Below are positions 17,555 to 24,978 of a stretch of 40,030 bases of DNA, piece after piece. The position numbers were made by a program, and so were the translations under genes. Source of the DNA: Mycobacterium sp. (lineage in GTDB: Bacteria > Actinomycetota > Actinomycetes > Mycobacteriales > Mycobacteriaceae). The stretch is from positions 1-40,030 of the forward strand of contig JAFAID010000314.1 in NCBI GenBank assembly GCA_019236925.1. The letters run 5' to 3'. The first letter of the stretch is position 1; each line of letters opens with the position of its first letter. The notes beneath the pieces were generated by a model. That model ran no database searches. It was not told the DNA's origin and saw nothing but the letters and a program-made list of their open reading frames with translations.

Positions 17555-19532
17555 AGCTCACTCGTCACGATATTCGGCGTACACCGGCGGCCCCGACCCG
17601 CTGGCTCCGCCGGTGGACTTGCGCGAGGCTCTCGAGCAGATCGGGCAAGACGTCATGGCGGGCACGTCGCCGCGCCGGGCGCTGTCCGAGCTGCTGCGTC
17701 GGGGCACCAAGAACATGCCCGGGGCCGACCGGCTTGCCACCGAGGCCAATCGCCGACGACGAGAGCTGTTGCGCCGCAATAACTTGGATGGGACTCTGCA
17801 GGAGATCAAAAAACTCCTCGACGAGGCTGTGCTAGCGGAGCGCAAGGCACTTGCCCGTGCGCTCGACGACGACGCGCGGTTCGGCGAACTGCAACTGGAC
17901 GCACTGTCGCCGTCGCCGGCCAAAGCCGTGCAGGAGCTTTCCGACTACGACTGGCGCAGCAGCGAGGCGCGGGAAAAATACGAGCAGATCAAGGATCTGC
18001 TCGGGCGGGAGATGCTCGATCAGCGCTTCGCCGGTATGAAGCAGGCGCTGGAGGGCGCCACCGATGAGGACCGCCAGCGCGTCAACGAGATGCTCGATGA
18101 CCTGAACGACTTGTTGGACAAGCACTCTCGCGGCGAGGATACCCAGCAGGACTTCGACGACTTCATGGACAAGCACGGCGAGTTCTTCCCGGAGAACCCG
18201 CAGAATGTGGAGGAGTTGCTGGACTCGCTGGCCAAGCGCGCCGCCGCCGCGCAGCGGTTCCGCAACAGCTTGAGTCCGGACCAGCGTGCCGAGTTAGATG
18301 CGTTGGCGCAGCAGGCATTCGGATCGCCGGCGCTGATGCAGGCCTTGGATCGACTCGATGCCCACTTGCAGGCAGCCCGGCCCGGTGAGGACTGGGAGGG
18401 GTCGGCACAGTTCTCCGGTGACAACCCGCTGGGCATGGGCGAAGGCGCCCAGGCGCTGGCCGATATCGGCGAGCTGGAGCAACTGGCCGAGCAGCTGTCC
18501 CAGAGCTATCCCGGTGCGACCATGGACGACGTCGACCTCGACGCGCTGGCACGCCAGCTCGGCGATCAGGCCGCCATCGACGCGCAAACGCTCGCCGAGC
18601 TCGAGCGTGCCCTGGTCAATCAGGGTTTCCTCGACCGCAGCTCGGACGGCCAGTGGCGGCTGTCGCCGAAGGCGATGCGCAGGCTCGGCGAAACGGCATT
18701 GCATGATGTGGCACAACAACTCTCCGGTCGTCGCGGCGAACGCGACCACCGGCGCGCCGGCGCGGCCGGCGAGCTGACCGGCGCTACCCGGCCCTGGCAG
18801 TTCGGCGACACCGAGCCGTGGAACGTGACCCGGACGCTGACCAACGCGGTCCTGCGGCAGGCCGGGACCGCGACGCTCGGCGGCCCGAACCCTGCCATTC
18901 ATATCACCGTCGACGATGTCGAGGTCTCCGAGACTGAGACCCGGACCCAGGCCGCGGTGGCGCTGTTGGTCGATACCTCGTTCTCGATGGTGATGGAGAA
19001 CCGGTGGCTTCCGATGAAGCGAACCGCGCTGGCGCTCGACCATTTGGTGCGCACCCGGTTTCGTTCGGATGCCTTGCAGATCATCGCATTTGGCCGCTAT
19101 GCGCGAACGATGACCACCGCGGAGCTTATGGGCCTTGAAGGGGTGTACGAGCAGGGCACCAACCTGCATCACGCGCTGGCGCTAGCCGGCCGGCATCTGC
19201 GTCGGCACCCCAACGCGCAGCCCGTCCTGCTGGTGGTCACCGACGGCGAGCCGACGGCGCATCTGGAGGACGTCGACGGAAGCGGCGGTTCTGCGGTGTT
19301 TTTCGACTATCCACCGCATCCAAGGACCATCGCTCACACCGTGCGCGGCTTCGATGATATGGCGCGGCTGGGCGCGCAGGTGACCATCTTCCGGTTGGGC
19401 AGCGATCCCGGGCTGGCCCGGTTCATCGATCAGGTTGCGCGCCGCGTCGAGGGTCGAGTCGTAGTTCCCGATCTCGACGGGCTGGGCGCGGCTGTGGTGG
19501 GCGACTATCTGCGAGCCCGCCGTCGGCGGTAG
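17547..19532 (+). CDS. VWA-domain protein paired with the MoxR-like ATPase (Rv0959-like)
   Basis: The 661-aa protein begins MARAHSSRYSAYTGG. A long, charged, mostly helical region (20-390, with KKLLDEAVLAERKALARALDDD, QALEGATDEDRQRVNEML and LDAHLQAARPGEDW) leads to a C-terminal von Willebrand A domain starting near AAVALLVDTSFSMVM, with the MIDAS DxSxS motif intact (DTSFS), the MIDAS Thr region GTNLHHAL and LLVVTDGEPTAH. There is no signal peptide, so it is cytosolic. It is translationally coupled to the ATPase (8-nt overlap). Together they probably form a substrate-remodelling or metal-insertion pair whose client is unknown. It converges with the lipoprotein gene, with 3 nt between them. Confidence 0.9.
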   Translation: MARAHSSRYSAYTGGPDPLAPPVDLREALEQIGQDVMAGTSPRRALSELLRRGTKNMPGADRLATEANRRRRELLRRNNLDGTLQEIKKLLDEAVLAERKALARALDDDARFGELQLDALSPSPAKAVQELSDYDWRSSEAREKYEQIKDLLGREMLDQRFAGMKQALEGATDEDRQRVNEMLDDLNDLLDKHSRGEDTQQDFDDFMDKHGEFFPENPQNVEELLDSLAKRAAAAQRFRNSLSPDQRAELDALAQQAFGSPALMQALDRLDAHLQAARPGEDWEGSAQFSGDNPLGMGEGAQALADIGELEQLAEQLSQSYPGATMDDVDLDALARQLGDQAAIDAQTLAELERALVNQGFLDRSSDGQWRLSPKAMRRLGETALHDVAQQLSGRRGERDHRRAGAAGELTGATRPWQFGDTEPWNVTRTLTNAVLRQAGTATLGGPNPAIHITVDDVEVSETETRTQAAVALLVDTSFSMVMENRWLPMKRTALALDHLVRTRFRSDALQIIAFGRYARTMTTAELMGLEGVYEQGTNLHHALALAGRHLRRHPNAQPVLLVVTDGEPTAHLEDVDGSGGSAVFFDYPPHPRTIAHTVRGFDDMARLGAQVTIFRLGSDPGLARFIDQVARRVEGRVVVPDLDGLGAAVVGDYLRARRRR

Positions 19533-19535
19533 AAG

Positions 19536-20219
19536 TCATCCGTAAGCTTCGCCGGTGCGGCCGCCCGGTGGCCCGTATAGATACGGGTAGTGGATGTCGG
19601 GATCGTTACCGGGGCGCATATTTGGCGGTGGGGGCGCGGTGCGCCAGGCGGCCGGGAGATGGCAACCGGTGTCGTACGAGTAATCCAGCGGACCTTTGCC
19701 GTTCCCGTCGACCAGGTTGACCAGGTTGATCAGTGCGCCGTCGTCGCGGATTTGCGAGTCGTTGGGGTCGCCCAGCGGTGCCGGCGGTGTTCCGGGCGCC
19801 GAATTGTTGGGCCGAAAGCCCGCGGCCGAGAACACCGGTGCCAACTCGGTGACGATCTGCAGCCATTGCCCGGTTGTGGGCGCGGGCTCACCGAAGTAGC
19901 TGTCGCTTTTTTCTTGCCGACCGATCGATCGATTGAACGGATTGTTGCATCCATTCGTCGACTGGTCGGCCTTGTTTGACGAGAACTGGGTCTGCGGTGA
20001 GTATTTCGCGATCGCCGCCTCGATTGCACTGTCGAGGTTGGCAAGTTGTTGCTCGACGGTTTCCAGATCGGGCCGCTCGTTCACGATCTTTTGCAGGCGG
20101 TCCAATTCCTTGCGACCCGGATTGGCGTATGGGTCAAGGGTGTTGGGCTTCATGCAGCCAGCGAGCGGGACGGCGACTCCAAGAAGCACAGCGGCCAGCC
20201 GACGCACGGTCAGCCTCAT
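19536..20219 (-). CDS. lprP: LprP-like lipoprotein, last gene of the WXG/hydrolase operon
   Basis: The 227-aa protein has a short signal peptide and a lipobox, LAAVLLGVAVPLAGC, then KELDRLQKIVNERPDLETVEQQLANLDSAIEAAIAKY, a helical region, and a Cys pair (NGCNNPF, DTGCHLP) in a globular part. The C-terminus is Pro/Gly/Tyr rich. It resembles mycobacterial Lpp/Lpr lipoproteins, and by position and length Rv0962c (LprP). Its ATG overlaps the hydrolase stop (ATGA). Inference: being surface-tethered and last in a T7SS-like cargo operon, it may be a chaperone, receptor or immunity partner of the hydrolase. Confidence 0.75.
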   Translation of the reverse strand: MRLTVRRLAAVLLGVAVPLAGCMKPNTLDPYANPGRKELDRLQKIVNERPDLETVEQQLANLDSAIEAAIAKYSPQTQFSSNKADQSTNGCNNPFNRSIGRQEKSDSYFGEPAPTTGQWLQIVTELAPVFSAAGFRPNNSAPGTPPAPLGDPNDSQIRDDGALINLVNLVDGNGKGPLDYSYDTGCHLPAAWRTAPPPPNMRPGNDPDIHYPYLYGPPGGRTGEAYG

Positions 20220-21907
20220 GGGTGGTAGTCGGGGTTGGGGATGGGCAACCCGAACGGTCCCGGTCCGCTGGGGATCGTCGGCGGTGGTAGCGCCGGCGGC
20301 GTGACCAGATAGTGGTCCTCGGCCGGGACACCGGACAATACCGCAGCCATGTTGTACCCGCTCATGCGCGGTTGCTGGTCGCTCCCATCGCGCGCGTATT
20401 CCGAATGGCCCCAGGCACGTTCATGCAGGAGGCCGTCACCGGGGCCCACGCCGGTGTTGACCGACAGTTGCGTCATGCCGGGCACATCTTGCGGGGCAGG
20501 CCCGAAGGCGCCGAATTCGGGGATGATGTCAGAGACGTGATCGTTGACACCGATCATGTAGTACGCATGTCCTGGCTGAACTCCTAGTTGCGATACGTTG
20601 GTGAGTTCGGTGCCCGGGGAACCGTAGAGCACGACATCGCTCACCGGTGCGCCCTGCTGCAGCGCGAGGCTGGTGACCAGCGAACCGTAGGAATGGCCGA
20701 ACGCGGTGATGTGTTGATCCGCAACATTGGTGGTAGCGGCTATGCCCTTGTAGAAGTTGTTGAGAGGAACCGCGGCGTCGTGAGCCAGGTAGTCGTGAGT
20801 GACGCCCACCAGGCTGTCGGGTGCGTCGTAAGCGAGGTAGGCAATGGACGCCACCGCGTCGGGATTAGCCATTTTCGCGTTCGTGCGTAAGGTGCTTGCC
20901 TCGCGGCGCTGGGTTTCGGCTTCCCGGACCATCTCGTCGACGCTGGAGCTGACCCGGGTGTTCAGGCCACCGACGGTTACGCCGACGCGTTCGGCATCGT
21001 CGACGTCACCTACTCCAACTGCGGCAAGCACCTTGTTCGGGTTACTCGTGGTGTCCAGCAGTATCAGGCTGGTGTCCGGATTGTGCGCGAGGGTGTCCCG
21101 CAGATGAGTCAGGTCGTCCAGCTTTGCTTGGTCGGTGTGCCAGACGCCGTTACCGTCGAGCCAGCCGTTTTGCAGCCGAGCGATCTCGCTTTGCAGCACA
21201 GGAAGATTGAGTTCATTCCTGATGTCGGTCGGGACGCCGTCGAGGTTGCGGATCGACTGCGGGAACCATTCTTTGACGCGGTCTTGTTGTGCGGGCGTCA
21301 GGGAGTGCCACCATTTGTTGACGTCAGCAGGTGTCGTGCCCGGCGGAGGCACCTTCGGCATTTTCGGTGGCTCATGCGAGGTTTCGGCGTTGACTTGGTC
21401 CGGCGACAAGTCGCCGTCGGCGCCGCGGATGGCCGCAGCCAGATCCTCGTCAGCCGTCTGGGCGTCAGCCAGCAGCTGCGTAACCGCCTGGGCAACCCGA
21501 AGCCACGCGGCCTCGATCTCACTCTGATCGGCAGCGGAGTACGACGACAGGTTGTCCGGCAGCCTTACCGTCCCGGTGTTCTCGTCGATGGTCAGGTGGT
21601 AAGCGCGGGCGGGGTCTTGGATCCCCTTCAACCGCGCCTTGATCGCAGCGACCTCCCCGGCCGCCTTATCCGCGGCGCGGCCGACGGCATCACACGCATC
21701 GGCATGACTGTCGAGGTCCAGCATCGTGCGATGCGCGGCGGCGCGTGCCGCGTCGGCGCTGTCACCGCCCCAATCAAGGAATTGCATGGTTTGGCCAAGC
21801 GCCGCGGAGGCGGTGCGGGTGCCGTGCGCGCGGTTGATCGCCGCCTGAAAAACGGTGTTGATGGCCTCTGGGCTCCAGCGTTCAATGTCGGCCAGGGTCA
21901 ACGCCAT
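20216..21907 (-). CDS. WXG-type N-terminal helical domain fused to DUF1023 alpha/beta hydrolase
   Basis: The 563-aa protein has a helical hairpin over the first ~100 residues with a WXG-like turn (LDWGGDS, W46), a Pro-rich/helical middle (100-280, HEPPKMPKVPPPGTTP) and a C-terminal alpha/beta hydrolase of the DUF1023 family (about 285-540). The nucleophile is Ser406 in GHSYGS; GSPGTEL, MIGVNDHVSDI (likely Asp) and WGHSEYARDG (likely His) follow. There is no signal peptide, which fits type VII (ESX) export guided by the WXG domain. The start overlaps the stop of the WXG100-like gene by one base and the end overlaps the lipoprotein start by four. M. tuberculosis appears to keep only shorter pieces (Rv0963c onward, from memory). 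Confidence 0.85.
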   Translation of the reverse strand: MALTLADIERWSPEAINTVFQAAINRAHGTRTASAALGQTMQFLDWGGDSADAARAAAHRTMLDLDSHADACDAVGRAADKAAGEVAAIKARLKGIQDPARAYHLTIDENTGTVRLPDNLSSYSAADQSEIEAAWLRVAQAVTQLLADAQTADEDLAAAIRGADGDLSPDQVNAETSHEPPKMPKVPPPGTTPADVNKWWHSLTPAQQDRVKEWFPQSIRNLDGVPTDIRNELNLPVLQSEIARLQNGWLDGNGVWHTDQAKLDDLTHLRDTLAHNPDTSLILLDTTSNPNKVLAAVGVGDVDDAERVGVTVGGLNTRVSSSVDEMVREAETQRREASTLRTNAKMANPDAVASIAYLAYDAPDSLVGVTHDYLAHDAAVPLNNFYKGIAATTNVADQHITAFGHSYGSLVTSLALQQGAPVSDVVLYGSPGTELTNVSQLGVQPGHAYYMIGVNDHVSDIIPEFGAFGPAPQDVPGMTQLSVNTGVGPGDGLLHERAWGHSEYARDGSDQQPRMSGYNMAAVLSGVPAEDHYLVTPPALPPPTIPSGPGPFGLPIPNPDYHP

Positions 21908-22236
21908 TACCGGCGCGGACTCTCACCACCGAGTGCCTCGCCCACTCGGCGCACCGCCTCGGTATTGCGCTCCTCCATGTCGGCGAATCCGGCCGCCGCG
22001 AAATGCATGTCGGTCGAATGCTTGCCGAAACGGCGAAGATGGGCGTCGCTGGTCGTCTGCCAGCCGTCCAACAGATTCGACAACGCTCCCGCTGACGAGC
22101 CCACCCACCCGGACTGCGCACCTGCGGCCTCGCCGTGACTGGATTGCTGCCGGGCCAGCAGATCCTCCCCGTGATTGGCCACATCGTTGCCGGCCTGAGA
22201 CAGCGCCGTCGGATCCACCCACAACTTGTCTGCCAT
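21907..22236 (-). CDS. WXG100/EspC-like small helical protein
   Basis: A 109-aa protein: MADKLWVDPTALSQAGNDVANHGEDLLARQ (helix), SGWVGSSAGALSNLL with the WxG turn, then a second helix (GWQTTSDAHLRRFGKHSTDMHFAAAGFADMEERNTEAVRR). This is the fold of ESX-secreted partners. There is no tyrosine anywhere, so the usual YxxxD/E export motif is absent and it may rely on the hydrolase for export. ATG 22236 is preferred; upstream codons extend into the promoter. It leads the three-gene operon. The intergenic region before it holds a TGTGAT direct repeat (minus strand) with 10-bp spacing. Confidence 0.82.
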   Translation of the reverse strand: MADKLWVDPTALSQAGNDVANHGEDLLARQQSSHGEAAGAQSGWVGSSAGALSNLLDGWQTTSDAHLRRFGKHSTDMHFAAAGFADMEERNTEAVRRVGEALGGESPRR

Positions 22237-22314
22237 CGCCCAAGTATCACATACGATCACACGTCGGCGATTCACCTATAGCGCCCGTGACCAGGGCGTT
22301 CTCGCACCCTATCG

Positions 22315-22911
22315 CTAGGTCGTACGGTTCTTGCGCTTGATGCCGACACCGCCCCACAGTGAGAATCCGCGGATCCGCACGGTCGGCGCACCGGGTGTGC
22401 CTTCGCCGGTAACGCTGTGGTCGAACCCGCCCATCACACCGTGGCCCTTGATTTCGACGTTGACTTCCGGTGGCAGCAGGATGGTTTGCCCGCCCATTAT
22501 TGAACATGCGTGGATCTCAACGTCGGTGGAGGTGAAGTCGGCGTACCGGAGGTCGATGACGCCGCCACCCCATAGCGCGAACGTCGTCAACTTCTTGGGC
22601 ACATTCCACCGGCCGCGCCGCTCGAACGCGCTCATGATTGCCAACAGCAGCATCGACGGCGCGGGTTTGACAGCGCCGCCCCGTTGCGGGCTCACCGACG
22701 ATCCCAGCAGGTCGGACCGCAGGTTATCCAGCTCGTCGTAGGTCTGCGCCGCGTATGCCCTGGCGAGTCGGTCTTCGTAGTCGCTCATCTGCAGGCGGCC
22801 CTGAGCGGCGGCGTCAGTGAGCAGCTGCGCGACCTGAATGCGGTCGGTATCTGCGGCACGCGTCGCCGCGTTCCGCTGGTTGTGTGCGCCTCGATGCGCC
22901 GAATCGCTCAT
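22315..22911 (-). CDS. DUF1707 protein with LiaF-like C-terminal domain (Rv0966c-like)
   Basis: The 198-aa soluble protein carries a DUF1707 segment at about 22-75 (RIQVAQLLTDAAAQGRLQMSDYEDRLARAYAAQTYDELDNLRSDL in pieces) and a C-terminal beta-rich domain like that of LiaF/YvqF, with repeating turns ALWGGGVIDLRYADF, CSIMGGQTILLPPEVNVEIKG, GVMGGFDHS and FSLWGGVGIK. LiaF-type proteins report on or restrain cell-envelope stress signalling. It lies alone between the WXG operon and echA7. No strong ribosome-binding site is seen before the ATG at 22911. Confidence 0.88.
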   Translation of the reverse strand: MSDSAHRGAHNQRNAATRAADTDRIQVAQLLTDAAAQGRLQMSDYEDRLARAYAAQTYDELDNLRSDLLGSSVSPQRGGAVKPAPSMLLLAIMSAFERRGRWNVPKKLTTFALWGGGVIDLRYADFTSTDVEIHACSIMGGQTILLPPEVNVEIKGHGVMGGFDHSVTGEGTPGAPTVRIRGFSLWGGVGIKRKNRTT

Positions 22912-23005
22912 CAGTTACGAGCGTACGACGATCAGAATTTGCTGCAAAGCAACTTCGCTAAACTGTTGCGCCGACCTCTTGGCTTGGGTCTGATTGCCCG
23001 GCTCC

Positions 23006-23812
23006 TCAGCGGGCCGGCGTGCGGCCCGCATCGTCGCCGGGCGCCCACCGTGGCGGGCGTTTTTGCAGGAAAGCAAGCATGCCCTCACGGGCTTCGTCGG
23101 AGACGAACAGTCGCGCCGAGTCGGTGCTGAGCCGCTCGGCGTCACGGTCAAAGCCGTCCAGGACGGCGGCGGTGGTCAGTGCTTTGGATGCGGCCAACCC
23201 CTGCGGTGAGGCCCGTCCGATATCGGCGACGAGCGATGCCACCGCGGCATCGACGTCGTCGGTGGCCATCGTGATGAGGCCGATCGCGGCGGCGGTGGTG
23301 GCGTCGAACGTCTCGCCGGTCAGGTAGTAGCGGGCGGCTGCGCGGGCGGACATCTTCGGCAGCAGGGTCAGCGAGATGATCGCCGGCGCGACTCCGATTC
23401 GGGCCTCGGTCAACGCGAACGTGCTGCGCGGACCGGCCACTGCGATATCGCATGCGCCGACCAGGCCCATGCCGCCGGCACGGACGTGGCCGTCGACAGC
23501 GACGATCACCGGCAGCGGCGACTCGACGATCGCGCGCAGCAGCGCCGCCGCCTCCCGGGACCGCTCGGCGGCCGCCTCGAACGGATCGGCACCCGTTGCC
23601 GCCGAGCCTTCCGACAGGTCGGCGCCCGCGCAGAAGGTGTTGCCGGTGTGGCCGAGCAGCACGGCCCGAACCGCGGGATCGGCCGCCGCGTCGCGCAGGC
23701 CTTGGTGCAACTGGTTGACCAGAGTGGCCGAAAGCGCGTTGCGGTTGTGCGGCGAGTTCAGCGTCAGCCGGGCGACGTACCCGTCAATTGCATATTCGAC
23801 CAGTCTGTCCAT
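23006..23812 (-). CDS. echA7: Enoyl-CoA hydratase/isomerase family protein, glutaconyl-CoA-hydratase-like
   Basis: The 268-aa crotonase is the last gene of the catabolic operon. Oxyanion elements are NTFCAGADLSEG and RAGGMGLVGACDIAVAG; the second catalytic Glu is present in FALTEARIGVAPAIIS, while the first (after GGG in classical ECH) is replaced. That pattern, with GLVGACD and TEARIGVAPA, is like LiuC/AtuE hydratases acting on 3-methylglutaconyl- or isohexenylglutaconyl-CoA rather than a beta-oxidation hydratase. Its ATG overlaps the fadE12 stop by one base (TGATG). Confidence 0.92.
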   Translation of the reverse strand: MDRLVEYAIDGYVARLTLNSPHNRNALSATLVNQLHQGLRDAAADPAVRAVLLGHTGNTFCAGADLSEGSAATGADPFEAAAERSREAAALLRAIVESPLPVIVAVDGHVRAGGMGLVGACDIAVAGPRSTFALTEARIGVAPAIISLTLLPKMSARAAARYYLTGETFDATTAAAIGLITMATDDVDAAVASLVADIGRASPQGLAASKALTTAAVLDGFDRDAERLSTDSARLFVSDEAREGMLAFLQKRPPRWAPGDDAGRTPAR

Positions 23813-24978
23813 CAGTAGGACCGGGGCAGGCCCAGCGACGTCTGGGCCACGAAGTTGAGCACCATCTCCCGGCTCACCGGCGCGATACGACCCAGGCGGG
23901 CCGACGCCAGCATGGCGGCAACGCCGTACTCTTTTGTCAAACCGTTGCCGCCCATGGACTGCACGGCCTGGTCAACCGAGCGCGTCGCGGCTTCGGCCGC
24001 AGCGTATTTGGCCATGTTGGCGGCCTCGGCCGCACCGGCGTCGTCGCCGCTGTCGTAGAGCGTCGCCGCCTTCTGCATCATCAGCTTGGCCAGCTCCACC
24101 TCGATGTGGCACTGCGCCAACGGATGTGACAACCCCTGGTGTGCGCCGATCGGCGTGCCCCACACCTGCCGGGTCTTGACGTAGTCGGCGGCCCGCTCCA
24201 GCGCCAAGCGTCCCATGCCGACGGAGCTGGCCGCGCCCATGATCCGCTCGGGGTTCAGACCCGCGAAAAGCTGTGCGATCGCGGCGTCTTCGGCACCGAC
24301 GAGGGCGTCGCTGGGCAGCCGGACGTCGTCGAGGAAGACCTGGAACTGCCGCTCGGGACTGATCAGCTCCATCTCGATCGGGGTGTAGCTGAAGCCGGGT
24401 GCATCGGTAGGCACCACGAACAACGCCGGCCGCAATTTGCCGGTCTTTGCTTCCTCGGAGCGCGCCACCACCAACACCGCCTGCGCCTGGTCGATGCCGG
24501 AGATGTAGACCTTCTGCCCCTTCAGAATCCAGTCACTGCCGTCGCGTCGGGCGGTGGTGGTGATCTTGTGCGAATTGGATCCGGCATCGGGTTCGGTGAT
24601 CGCGAACGCCATCGTCAGCGAGCCGTCGGCGATGCCGGGGATCCAGCGCTTCTTCTGCTCGTCGGTACCGAACTTGCTGATGATCGTTCCGTTGATGGCC
24701 GGTGACACCACCATCAGCAGCAGCGCGCTGCCCGCGGCCGCCATCTCCTCCATCACCAGTGACAGCTCGTACATCCCGGCGCCGCCGCCACCGTACTCCT
24801 CGGGAAGATTGACGCCTAGGAAACCGAGTTTGCCTGCTTCGCTCCACAATTCGTCGGTGTGCTCGTGCGCGCGCGCCTTCTTCAGGTAGTACTCGCTGCC
24901 GTACTTGGACGCCCATTCGGACACCGCCTTACGCAATGCCTGGCGGTCTTCGTTCTCGATAAAGCTGGTGTCGATCAT
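23812..24978 (-). CDS. fadE12: Acyl-CoA dehydrogenase FadE12
   Basis: A 388-aa FAD enzyme: N-terminal helical domain with FLGVNLPEEYGGGGAGM, mid-domain FAITEPDAGSNSHKITTTARRDG, KVYISGIDQA, and the C-terminal helical domain ending MGGNGLTKEYGVAAMLASARLGRIAPVS. No Glu stands at the MCAD catalytic position (IAPVS). Instead Glu244 in NPERIMG fits the isovaleryl-CoA dehydrogenase position, suggesting branched or terpenoid-like acyl-CoA. The start overlaps the accA2 stop (ATGA). Length matches M. tuberculosis FadE12. Confidence 0.94.
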   Translation of the reverse strand: MIDTSFIENEDRQALRKAVSEWASKYGSEYYLKKARAHEHTDELWSEAGKLGFLGVNLPEEYGGGGAGMYELSLVMEEMAAAGSALLLMVVSPAINGTIISKFGTDEQKKRWIPGIADGSLTMAFAITEPDAGSNSHKITTTARRDGSDWILKGQKVYISGIDQAQAVLVVARSEEAKTGKLRPALFVVPTDAPGFSYTPIEMELISPERQFQVFLDDVRLPSDALVGAEDAAIAQLFAGLNPERIMGAASSVGMGRLALERAADYVKTRQVWGTPIGAHQGLSHPLAQCHIEVELAKLMMQKAATLYDSGDDAGAAEAANMAKYAAAEAATRSVDQAVQSMGGNGLTKEYGVAAMLASARLGRIAPVSREMVLNFVAQTSLGLPRSY

